Source: CBDDEC01 sp965226785 (GTDB lineage Bacteria > Chloroflexota > Dehalococcoidia > UBA2979). Taken from it: a stretch of 64,000 bases of DNA. Location of the stretch: contig CBDDEC010000003.1 in assembly GCA_965226785.1 (NCBI GenBank), forward strand, positions 248,001 through 312,000, read 5' to 3'. The translations under genes and the position numbers were made by a program. This document shows, piece by piece, positions 1 through 6,589 of the stretch (its first letter is position 1; each line of letters begins with the position of its first letter). The notes under the pieces were generated by a model. That model was not told where the DNA came from. It worked only from the letters and a program-made list of their open reading frames with translations, and searched no databases.

Positions 1-162
1 TCCAAAGCTCGCCGATCAGGGAGCGCTCGCACATCGGGAGAAACCCTGTGTCGGCGGTGCGAGGGCCTGGGCGCGGCACCCACACCCGGGTCCAGCTGCA
101 CGGGCGTGTAACATCCGCGACGCTGCCCATCGTCCAACGCAGGTCTGGAAGCGAGTCCGCCG

Positions 163-972
163 GTGCCGCTCTTCCCCCTTGATGCCGTATACGCCGCCTG
201 GCGCGATCAGATCGACACCTCCCGACAGCAGATGCAGCGCCTCAGCCCTGTGCAGCGTCGCGATGACCCGTGGGGCACCCGCGTGCGCAGCTTCTCGCCG
301 GGCGAGCGAACCCCGGAGGGCTTCGAGCAGCTGGTGACGCTGATCGGCGCGGAGAGCTCGGTGCTCGACATTGGCGCAGGCGGCGGGCGGTTCTCGGTCC
401 CGTTGGCCGCGGAGATTCGCCACGTGACCGCGGTCGACGGGTCGGACGGCATGACGGCCGGCCTGCGCGACCAGGCCGAGGCAATCGCCAACCTCGACGT
501 GCTCGATCCGGATTTCTGGCCGCCGTCAGACGTGAGCACGGTGCCAACGGTCGATGTCACGTTCAACTCGCACGTCGTCTACTTCGTGGAGGACATCGGC
601 GCCTTCCTCGACGCGATGGAGCGTCACGCGACGCGGCTGTGCGTCGTCATCGCCGGCGACCGGCCGGGCGGCGCGCCGCCACTCGGCGCGTTCGAGGCGG
701 CTCACCAGGAGCAGCGCATCGAAGCGCCGGCCGCGCATGAGCTGATGACCGTGCTGGCGGCCCGGGGCGCGCACTATCGCGTTGAACACCTGGAGGCGAG
801 CAACGCGCTGCCCGGTGGCGGCGACCCGTTCTCGCAGCTGCGCAGTCGGGTCGGTGTGGAGGAGGGTAGCGACGAGGAAGAGCGCCTCCGCGCCTGGTTC
901 GATCGCGAAGCCCAGCACGACAGCGGCATGCGCAGCCTGGCGCTCATCTCATGGCCGCCGCTGGTTGAGTGA
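163..972 (+). CDS. class I SAM-dependent methyltransferase
   Basis: Predicted 269-residue soluble methyltransferase; the substrate cannot be told from sequence. The SAM-binding motif I, VLDIGAGGGRF, lies at about residues 67-77, followed by an acidic position after the next strand (AVDGSDGM), as in the Rossmann-like class I fold. A motif IV-like stretch (VTFNSHVVYFVED) sits near residue 130. The start is a GTG. An ATG/GTG further upstream would not add conserved sequence. It stands alone on this strand; the next gene is convergent. Family is well supported, specific function unknown. Confidence 0.8.
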   Translation: MPLFPLDAVYAAWRDQIDTSRQQMQRLSPVQRRDDPWGTRVRSFSPGERTPEGFEQLVTLIGAESSVLDIGAGGGRFSVPLAAEIRHVTAVDGSDGMTAGLRDQAEAIANLDVLDPDFWPPSDVSTVPTVDVTFNSHVVYFVEDIGAFLDAMERHATRLCVVIAGDRPGGAPPLGAFEAAHQEQRIEAPAAHELMTVLAARGAHYRVEHLEASNALPGGGDPFSQLRSRVGVEEGSDEEERLRAWFDREAQHDSGMRSLALISWPPLVE

Positions 973-997
973 CCTCTCGAGGGAAGCCCACTACGCC

Positions 998-1357
998 TTA
1001 GCCGTGGCCTTCAGGCGGCTCGACACCCTCGGGCAGTGGACCCTGGACGCTGATCGGTCGGCGATCGGGGTCCAGTAGCAGCATCTCGGACACGCCCCAG
1101 TGCTGGGGCTCGAATCCGCGCTGCACCGTGCCACCTGCCGGGGGCGTGAACGCTGTGGAGTCCTCGATCGCAACGATCGGCAGGACTTCGAGCTGCCGAG
1201 TCTCTGGTTGCTCGACGAGGAAAATGAACGGGCCGCCGTCACGATGTCGGAGCAGGGCCGGCTCCTCGAATTCGTAGCCGAGGTCGCGCCAGAACGCGAC
1301 GGACTTGCCCCAGTTATGGGTTTCCACAATGAGACCTTCGATCCCATTGCTACTCAC
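998..1357 (-). CDS. VOC-family (glyoxalase/bleomycin-resistance fold) protein
   Basis: About 119 residues, one vicinal-oxygen-chelate domain (IEGLIVETHNWGKSVAFWRD at the N-terminus, LLLDPDRRPI near the C-terminus). Members act as metal-dependent dioxygenases, isomerases or drug-binding proteins, and the substrate here is unknown. I chose the GTG at 1357 rather than an upstream ATG because a strong ribosome-binding site (GGAGAAGGAG) lies just before it and homology starts there. It overlaps the end of the upstream ribbon-helix-helix gene by 8 bp, so the two are probably translationally coupled. Confidence 0.75.
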   Translation of the reverse strand: MSSNGIEGLIVETHNWGKSVAFWRDLGYEFEEPALLRHRDGGPFIFLVEQPETRQLEVLPIVAIEDSTAFTPPAGGTVQRGFEPQHWGVSEMLLLDPDRRPISVQGPLPEGVEPPEGHG

Positions 1358-1523
1358 GCTCGGGCTCCTTCTCCTCATCGTTCGGCGCGGCGCCGAGGTA
1401 ATCGCGCAGAGCCGCCGCCACGACCGAGGAGAGCGACTGCTCTGTATCGACGGCGTGGTGTTTCAACTCGCGGATCAGCACGACCGGAAGATAGACGTTG
1501 AACTGCTTGACCTCGGCGACCAT
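1350..1523 (-). CDS. ribbon-helix-helix (CopG-like) DNA-binding protein
   Basis: A 57-residue protein with the shape of an MetJ/Arc repressor or antitoxin: a short beta strand (KQFNVYLP) then two helices (VVLIRELKHHAVD and SLSSVVAAALRDYL), ending in an acidic tail. I start it at the ATG at 1523, where the RHH strand begins; an upstream in-frame ATG adds unrelated sequence. The start lies directly downstream of a -10-like box inside an inverted repeat, fitting an autoregulated leaderless transcript. No toxin nuclease is adjacent; its partner gene is a VOC protein, so it may be a local regulator rather than a toxin-antitoxin component. Confidence 0.7.
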   Translation of the reverse strand: MVAEVKQFNVYLPVVLIRELKHHAVDTEQSLSSVVAAALRDYLGAAPNDEEKEPERE

Positions 1524-1559
1524 GCTAGTATGATAGCTCACTAGCAGAGAGTGCTGCAA
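1524..1559 (-). promoter_or_regulatory. promoter and palindromic operator of the RHH-VOC operon
   Basis: On the minus strand TTGCAG (1559-1554), an 18-bp spacer and TATCAT (1535-1530) form a plausible promoter. The -10 box ends six bases before the ATG at 1523, so the mRNA would be leaderless. An inverted repeat GCTAGT-N10-ACTAGC (1524-1529 and 1540-1545) brackets the -10 box, the usual arrangement for autorepression by an RHH protein. The rhodanese gene diverges from the same gap. Inference from pattern only. Confidence 0.5.
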
Positions 1560-1584
1560 CGTCGCTCTCGATCGGAGCCAAATC

Positions 1585-2427
1585 ATGCCCCTCCCTGTTG
1601 GAGACCGCGGCTACCCGCATCCGGAGCTGCTCGCCGAGACCGACTGGCTGGCCAGTCGCCTGTCCGATACGACCATCCGCATCGTCGATGCTCGGGCCGA
1701 CCAGGATTACGCCGCCGGGCACATTCCGGGCGCCGTCAGCCTCAGCGGGTTCTCACTGGGACAGATCGGTCCGGAGTCGGAGACACCGGACCCCGAGGGA
1801 TTCGCTGCTCGGGTCGGCGCGCTGGGGATCAACGAGGGCACACCGGTCGTGGTCTACGACGGCGGCGGGCCATCGCAGCTAGCGGGGATGACCGGCTGGG
1901 CGCTCCTGTACTACGGCCATCCTGAGCTGCGCTACCTCGATGGTGGGTTGGCGAAGTGGACCGCCGAGGGATTGCCGCTCTCGACCGACGCCACGACGCA
2001 TGAGCAGCGGACGTTCACACCTCGGCATGTCGAGGGCGTCTTCTGCTCGCTCGACCAGGCGAAGGCCGCGATCGATGACGATGACGTCGTGTTCTGGGAC
2101 GTGCGCAGCGTCGGCGAGTTCGATGGGACCACCAAGGGCTGGAATCCTCCGCCTCGGCTCGGGCACCTGCCCGGAGCGGTCCAGCTGGACTACTCGGAGC
2201 TGTTCGATGCCGACGGAGGCACGCTGAGGCCCGCTGGCGAGCTCATGACCCTGCTCGGGGCGAAGGGGATCACGCCGGAGTCCTCGGTGGTGACCTACTG
2301 AGGCGGCGGTGCGCGCGCGGGTCTCGCGGCGCTCGTCCTGAAAGTCCTGGGTTACGACCGGGCCTCGAACTTCGCAGGATCGTTCAACGAGTGGTCTCGG
2401 CAGGCGGACACCAAGGTGGAGCGCTAA
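1585..2427 (+). CDS. two-domain rhodanese-like sulfurtransferase with in-frame UGA at the catalytic Cys (candidate selenoprotein)
   Basis: Thiosulfate/3-mercaptopyruvate sulfurtransferase family. Read through the TGA at 2299-2301 it gives 280 residues, the usual length for a tandem rhodanese. The N-terminal domain (about 15-125) has DGGG in place of an active-site loop and looks inactive. The C-terminal domain (about 140-280) ends VVTY-TGA-GGGARAGLAALV. The family motif is (V)xYCGGGxRA, so the TGA replaces the sulfur-carrying Cys at residue 239. After the TGA 41 more family-like residues follow (VLKVLGYDRASNFAGSFNEW) to a TAA. The Cys paralogue at 17085-17903 has YPYCGGGIRSAASW at the same site. 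A SECIS-like hairpin follows. TGA is a normal stop elsewhere in the window. Alternatives: a C-to-A or T-to-A sequencing error, or a pseudogene. RBS CGGAG precedes the ATG. Confidence 0.8.
2299..2332 (+). promoter_or_regulatory. Sec UGA codon and candidate bacterial SECIS hairpin (rhodanese)
   Basis: A seven-bp GC stem (2313-2319 with 2325-2332, one bulged G on the 3' side) closes a five-base loop GGUCU at 2320-2324. Counting the U of UGA as 1, the loop is positions 22-26, with G23 and U24. In the E. coli fdhF SECIS, as I recall it, the SelB-binding loop is AGGUCU with G23 and U24 in the same count. The fdhF bulged U17 is not present here. The hairpin lies inside the coding region, as bacterial SECIS elements do. 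Confidence 0.65.
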
Positions 2428-2520
2428 GGAGACGCCTCTCCTGCTGCATACGGCCTTGATGCTGGCGCGTAACATCCGCGGCACAGCAAGGCACGCGCAC
2501 TGGCAGATGAGGAGTCGCGG

Positions 2521-3786
2521 GTGATCTTCCGCTTCAGCCTCTACGGCTTCCTCAAGAACCAGCGCTACTTCGAGCCGTTCCTGATCCTGGCGTTCATTCA
2601 GATGGGTCTCTCGTTCCTCGAGATCGGCCTGTTGATCGCCTTCCGGGAGCTCTGCGTCACCGTCCTCGAGATTCCATCGGGCTCGATCGCGGATCTGTAC
2701 GGTCGACGTCGGGCGCTGCTGCTCTCGTTCGGCGCCTACATCGTGGGGTTCGTCACGTTCGGCTTCGCCGACCAGTTTGCCGTCCTGTTCGGAGCGATGT
2801 TCTTTATCGCTGTCGGTGACGCGTTCCGGACGGGGACACACAAGGCGATGATCTTCACATGGCTGCGCCTCGAGGGGCGCAGCGATGAGCGCACGAAGAT
2901 CTATGGATTCACTCGCTCCTGGAGCAAGATCGGTTCTGCCGTGTCAGCGCTGCTCGCCGCCGCGTTCGTACTGGCGACGGACAGCTACACCCTGGTGTTC
3001 TTCCTGGCGGCCGCTCCGTACTTCGCGAACATGGTGAACATCGCCGGATATCCAGCGGCACTCGAAGGGGAGCCGGAGGCCCATCCGCGTCCGCGACAGG
3101 TGCTGGTGCACATGCGTGACTCGCTGCGCACCGCCGCCACGGTCGCCGGGCTGCGGCGGCTCCTGCTGGAATCGATGGGGTTCGAGGGTGTCTTCCACGC
3201 CGTGAAGGACTACCTGCAGCCGATCCTGCTCGCGGTCACGGTCTCCGCAGCCGCGAGCATCGTGGTCACGGACAGTCTCTCCGAGGTGCAGCAATCAGCG
3301 CTGCTGATCGGGCCGGTCTACTTCGCGCTGCACATGATGTCGAGCGCGGCCAGCCGCAACGCGCACCGCGTCGCGGACATCGCCGGCGGCGAGGACGGCG
3401 CCGCACGCCTGATGTGGGGCGCGGCCGTCGTACTCTTCGCCGTCATCGTCGGCGCCGGTCTGTTCGAAGTGCTGAGCGTCCTGGTACTGGCGTTCGTCGC
3501 GCTCTCGGTGCTCCAGGACCTCTGGCGCCCGGTGCTGATCGCACGCTTCGACGAGCACGCGAGCGAGGCGCAAGGGGCGACGACGCTGTCGATCGAGAGC
3601 CAGGCGCGCCGCTTCGCCACGATGATCCTCGCGCCGGTGATGGGTCTGGCCGTCGACGCCGCACAGGGCGGCTCCATCGGCGGGCCGTTCTGGCCGCTGG
3701 GCGTCGTCGGTCTCCTCGTAGCGATCCCCCTCTTCCTGACCGCCGCTCGAGGACACGAGCCCGCTGCGGTACAGGAGTCGGCTTAG
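2521..3786 (+). CDS. major facilitator superfamily transporter
   Basis: 421 residues with about 12 hydrophobic helices, a typical MFS permease of the inner membrane. The loop between helices 2 and 3 reads IADLYGRRRALL, which is the MFS motif A (G-x-x-x-D-R/K-x-G-R-R). The N-terminus (IFRFSLYGFLKNQRYFEPF) resembles MFS proteins with uncharacterised substrates. The start is a GTG preceded by AGGAGTCGCGG. No neighbour points to a substrate. Confidence 0.8.
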   Translation: MIFRFSLYGFLKNQRYFEPFLILAFIQMGLSFLEIGLLIAFRELCVTVLEIPSGSIADLYGRRRALLLSFGAYIVGFVTFGFADQFAVLFGAMFFIAVGDAFRTGTHKAMIFTWLRLEGRSDERTKIYGFTRSWSKIGSAVSALLAAAFVLATDSYTLVFFLAAAPYFANMVNIAGYPAALEGEPEAHPRPRQVLVHMRDSLRTAATVAGLRRLLLESMGFEGVFHAVKDYLQPILLAVTVSAAASIVVTDSLSEVQQSALLIGPVYFALHMMSSAASRNAHRVADIAGGEDGAARLMWGAAVVLFAVIVGAGLFEVLSVLVLAFVALSVLQDLWRPVLIARFDEHASEAQGATTLSIESQARRFATMILAPVMGLAVDAAQGGSIGGPFWPLGVVGLLVAIPLFLTAARGHEPAAVQESA

Positions 3787-4093
3787 GCCTCGTCGAGAGA
3801 TCAGGATTGTCGCCTAATCCCGTCACCACCCGCACCGCCTGCTAGAACCGCCCCGCGGGCCATCAGCACGATCGCCACGACCATCGCAATGCCGAGGAGC
3901 AATCCGCCTCGGGCACTCCTCGCTCGCGATGACGCGCTTGTACGCCCCGGTCACCAAGCCGCTGCTACGAGAGGCGGCTGATACGATGGGCGCGCTTTTG
4001 GAGCGAAGCGATGCTGGCGGCTGGCAAGACCGCTGGCGGGGTAAGAGCTGACGAGCCGCGAGGCCGAGAATCGCCAGCACCCAAAGGCTCTCA
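3787..4093. other. intergenic region without a confident gene
   Basis: This 307-bp gap between the transporter and tRNA-Thr holds no ORF I can support. A short minus-strand frame around 3810-3925 encodes one hydrophobic stretch (LLLGIAMVVAIVLMARGAVL), but its only start is a TTG without a ribosome-binding site. The tRNA promoter must lie here, but no clear -35/-10 pair stands out. Confidence 0.4.
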
Positions 4094-4168
4094 GCCGGTG
4101 TAGCTCAGTGGTAGAGCGGCTGTTTCGTAAACAGCAGGTCGAGGGTTCGATCCCCCCCGCCGGCTCCA
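4094..4168 (+). tRNA. tRNA-Thr (CGT)
   Basis: The sequence folds as a full cloverleaf. The acceptor GCCGGTG pairs with CGCCGGC, the D arm is GCTC/GAGC, the anticodon stem GCTGT/ACAGC encloses the loop TTCGTAA, and the T arm carries TTCGATC. The anticodon CGT reads ACG (Thr). The 3' CCA is encoded at 4166-4168. The T stem has one A-C mismatch (GAGGG against CCCCC), and the discriminator base is T, which is less usual for tRNA-Thr. Confidence 0.93.
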
Positions 4169-4181
4169 TTCGACGGTCTTG

Positions 4182-4203
4182 ACGCCGCCCCTCGGCGGCG
4201 TTT
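4182..4203 (+). terminator. rho-independent terminator after tRNA-Thr
   Basis: Eight-bp GC-rich stem ACGCCGCC/GGCGGCGT with a CCTC loop followed by a short T run (TTT) 14 bases after the tRNA. Confidence 0.6.
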
Positions 4204-4248
4204 CCGTGTAGGCAGCGCGCCGGGCGCGCAGCGAGCGAGGGGTTCGTG

Positions 4249-4962
4249 ATGAGCCGACTGGCCAACCGCATCCGCAGCGCTGGTGCCGCGCAGGGACGTT
4301 CGATCGGCTTTGGCGCCGCGGCTGCCAAAACGCCGCGCGCCATCGTCGTCGTTGCGCCCGCGCAGACCACCGCCGAGGTCACGGCCGCCATCGAGGCGGG
4401 CGCCGACGCCGTCAGCTTCGAGGGGGCGGCCAGCGACATCGCAGCAGCGGCGGAGGCCGCCGGCGACGTACCGCTGGGCGTGGTCCTCCCGGCCGCGACG
4501 GGCGATGAGGTGCAGGCGGCGGCCGATGCCGGTGCCGACTTCTTCACGTTCGACGACAGTGCCGCCAGCCCGAGCGCGCTCAGCGTCGAAGAGATCGGAC
4601 GCGTGATCATCCTCGGCGCCGATGCGAGCGAAGAGACGGTGCGCCCGCTCGCAGGCGCGAGGCTCGATGCGCTGCTGGTCGAGGATGCCGCGGTGACGAA
4701 CGTGCGGGCGCAGCTGGCCCTGAGGCAGATCGCCGCCTGGGCGAACGCGCCGCTCCTGGCCGCCACCGACAGCAGCGACGTCGCTCAGCTCACCGCACTG
4801 CGTGACGCTGGCGCGCCAGCGATCCTCGCACGTGGCGACCTGGCAGCCACGCTGGCCGCGGCAGACGAGGTGAAGCCACCGACGCGCACCGAAGGTTCGG
4901 CACAGCCGATCGTCCCGATGCCTGCCTCGGACGGTCACGATCACGAGGACGAGGACTTCTAG
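4249..4962 (+). CDS. conserved hypothetical protein, TIM-barrel-like alpha/beta repeats
   Basis: A 237-residue Ala-rich soluble protein. Alternating hydrophobic strands and helices (AIVVVAPA, AIEAGADAVSF, LGVVLPAA, AADAGADFFTF, LDALLVED, APLLAATD, LRDAGAPAILA) repeat the pattern of a (beta/alpha)8 barrel as in PEP-mutase or dihydropteroate-type folds, but I see no catalytic signature. The C-terminus is a short acidic His tail, DGHDHEDEDF, which could bind metal. I start at the ATG at 4249 rather than the GTG just before it. It follows the tRNA and its terminator and appears monocistronic. Confidence 0.6.
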   Translation: MSRLANRIRSAGAAQGRSIGFGAAAAKTPRAIVVVAPAQTTAEVTAAIEAGADAVSFEGAASDIAAAAEAAGDVPLGVVLPAATGDEVQAAADAGADFFTFDDSAASPSALSVEEIGRVIILGADASEETVRPLAGARLDALLVEDAAVTNVRAQLALRQIAAWANAPLLAATDSSDVAQLTALRDAGAPAILARGDLAATLAAADEVKPPTRTEGSAQPIVPMPASDGHDHEDEDF

Positions 4963-5050
4963 CGCGTGAATCACTGCGGTTGACGCGCTAGATCGCGTAT
5001 CTCTACGATTCGGATGGCACGCATCAGCGCGCAGCACGAGGAACCCGTTT

Positions 5051-5518
5051 GTGGCCGAAGACGAGCCTCGTTTCCAGATCGGCGAGGTTGCCGAACGTAC
5101 CGGCGTGACTCAGCGCACGCTTCGCTTCTATGAGGAGCGAGGCCTCGTTGAGCCGCCGGAGCGGAGGGACGGCGGGTTCCGGCTCTACACCGAAGACGAC
5201 ATCGAGCGCATCGGGTACATCAAGCGCCTGCAGGATCTGCTCGGCTTCACCCTCGCGGAGATCAAAGAGATGGTGGAGGCGGAGGACCTGCAGAAGCAGA
5301 TCATCTCGACCTTCCGTCCCGACCGCGAGCTGCCGGCCCGCCAGCAGCGCGCCGAGCGCATCATCGCGGCCCTCGAAGCGCAGCTGGAGGTGGTCGAGCG
5401 CAAGATCGATCAGCTCGCCGAACTCCGCAAAGAACTCCGCGGCAAGCTGAAGCGCATGAACAAGCGTCGCGACGAGATCCTCGAGGCGATGAACGAAGGC
5501 AAGGTCACCGCCGAGTAG
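5051..5518 (+). CDS. MerR-family transcriptional regulator
   Basis: 155 residues. The N-terminal winged HTH is classic MerR: FQIGEVAERTGVTQRTLRFY, then EERGLVEP and GFRLYTEDDIERIGYI (about 8-75). A long charged helix (about 95-145, RIIAALEAQLEVVERKID onward) gives the antiparallel coiled-coil dimer. There is no Cys-based metal site and no C-terminal effector domain, so the inducer is unknown. The start is a GTG. The likely target is a nearby promoter, but no clear MerR-type dyad was identified. Confidence 0.85.
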   Translation: MAEDEPRFQIGEVAERTGVTQRTLRFYEERGLVEPPERRDGGFRLYTEDDIERIGYIKRLQDLLGFTLAEIKEMVEAEDLQKQIISTFRPDRELPARQQRAERIIAALEAQLEVVERKIDQLAELRKELRGKLKRMNKRRDEILEAMNEGKVTAE

Positions 5519-5531
5519 CCGGCACCCTCGC

Positions 5532-5642
5532 ATGGCTGACGAAGAACTCCGCGACTACCTGCTCGAACTGCCGTCCGAGGTGTTCGAGGACCCCGAGCTG
5601 GCCGTCGCGTGGGCCCGCCGCGCTGCGGTCGCGGAGCGCTAG
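5532..5642 (+). CDS. small acidic hypothetical protein
   Basis: A 36-codon ORF 13 bp after the MerR stop. The predicted peptide is acidic with two helices (EELRDYLLELP and DPELAVAWARRAAVAE). It has an ATG start but no clear ribosome-binding site, so it depends on coupling to the MerR gene if translated. The amphipathic composition looks coding, but nothing identifies a function. Confidence 0.35.
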   Translation: MADEELRDYLLELPSEVFEDPELAVAWARRAAVAER

Positions 5643-5652
5643 CCCCGCCGAG

Positions 5653-6114
5653 CTACGAGCCCTCGACGATCCGCTTCACGGCCTCGAGCGCGCCCGTCGG
5701 GTGCGCGTTCATGTCGCCCTGGTCGTCGATGATCGCCTGGACGACGCCCTCGCTGTCAAAGACGAAGGTCGTGCGCATGGCAACCTGCGCGCCCTCGCGA
5801 CGGACGCCGAAGGTTTCGATCGTGGCGAGGTCTGGCCAGTCCGACAGCAACTGGAAGGTGATGTCGTTCTTCTCGGCGAACCCGCCCTGAGCAGCGAATG
5901 TGTCCGCGCTTACGCCCGCGACGCGGGCGTTGAGGGCCTCGAAGTCGGCGATCGCCGACTGGAAGCCCCGCATCTCCATGGTTCACCCGCCGGTGAACGC
6001 CATGGGGTAGAACGCGAGGACGGTGATCTCGCCCGCGAACGATTCGTTGGTGACCTCCTCGCGCTGGGTGTCGCGCACCGAGAAGGCCGGCATCTTCGAT
6101 CCGACTTCAAGCAT
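5653..6114 (-). CDS. peroxiredoxin (AhpC/TSA, BCP/AhpE-like) with in-frame UGA at the peroxidatic Cys (candidate selenoprotein)
   Basis: Read through the TGA at 5985-5983 this is a 153-residue thioredoxin-fold peroxiredoxin, the normal length for BCP/PrxQ or AhpE types. The first 43 residues (MLEVGSKMPAFSVRD, then ITVLAFYPMAFTGG) are the strand leading to the active site. The TGA is codon 44, followed by TMEMRGFQSAIADFEALNAR, then AGVSADT and a normal C-terminal half. The family motif is FYPxxFTxxCTxEM, so the TGA sits where the peroxide-attacking Cys belongs. The protein has no Cys at all, so without Sec it has no reactive group; with Sec it would be a 1-Sec enzyme needing an external reductant. 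A perfect hairpin follows the UGA. Confidence 0.8.
5944..5985 (-). promoter_or_regulatory. Sec UGA codon and candidate bacterial SECIS hairpin (peroxiredoxin)
   Basis: Downstream of the UGA, positions 27-42 (U of UGA = 1; window 5959-5944) form a perfect GUCGGC/GCCGAC stem with a GAUC loop whose first base is G. Loop size, a G in the first two loop bases and distance from the UGA fit the general bacterial SECIS model. A second, weaker hairpin (positions 8-26, UGGA/UCCA outer stem) is an alternative. The loop differs from the fdhF-like loop of the rhodanese gene. Confidence 0.5.
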
Positions 6115-6180
6115 CCGTAAACTGGCCCTTCAAGCCGCGCGCCGAGTGCTCTCGACGGCCGCAGTTACGCGCTGCGCGCG

Positions 6181-6429
6181 CTAGTGATCGTCGTCGGTGG
6201 GCTCGTCTGGTCGCTGGAACTCCCAGTCGAGGTCACGCTCGCGGCGGTAGAGATAGCCCACGGCCGCCCCGCCGAACACGGCGAGCAGGCCGAGAATTGT
6301 CGCGCCGGCGACGATGAACATGTCGTCCGGGGTCGCCAGCGAACGCTCCGACGCCAGCGCCGCCGACGGCCATGCCGCGACCAGCGCCGCGGTCATCGCT
6401 CCCGCCACCACCGACCTCGCTCGTCGCAT
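6181..6429 (-). CDS. small membrane protein, two hydrophobic segments
   Basis: 82 residues. An N-terminal signal or anchor (AGAMTAALVAAWPSAALA, about 9-26) with an AxA-like end is followed by a second membrane helix (FIVAGATILGLLAVFGGAAV, about 38-58). A charged cytoplasmic tail (YRRERDLDWEFQRPDEP) follows. No family recognised. It lies 66 bp upstream of the candidate selenoprotein peroxiredoxin on the same strand and might share its transcript. Confidence 0.6.
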   Translation of the reverse strand: MRRARSVVAGAMTAALVAAWPSAALASERSLATPDDMFIVAGATILGLLAVFGGAAVGYLYRRERDLDWEFQRPDEPTDDDH

Positions 6430-6589
6430 CGGAGTCCTCCGCTGCCGCGCCCTTCGGCGCAGAGCCGCAGTCTAGCGTGCGCTTCGCCAAGAGACGAGCA
6501 CGCCGGCGAAGCGCGCAAACCTCGGCGGCTCTGACAACCGTCAGGGAACTGTCATCACCCCGCGCGTCAGGCCCGGCTACGATCCACGC

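Noticed and set aside
107..2480. 12-bp match GTAACATCCGCG upstream of both the methyltransferase and MFS genes
   Set aside because: Many 12-mers repeat by chance in 64 kb, and no -35 at the right spacing accompanies either copy.
1879..2841. Long minus-strand frame (320 codons) across the rhodanese gene
   Set aside because: It is a shadow of the GC-rich rhodanese and MFS genes, with no domain and no ribosome-binding site. It also made the TGA region look like a gene end at first.
3810..3925. Minus-strand hydrophobic mini-ORF after the MFS gene
   Set aside because: One plausible membrane helix, but only a TTG start and no ribosome-binding site. Not enough to call.
1585..6114. Genetic-code change (TGA as Trp or Cys) as an explanation for the two in-frame TGA codons
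   Set aside because: TGA is used as an ordinary stop by many intact genes here, such as the transglycosylase, jag and ridA, so a general reassignment does not fit.
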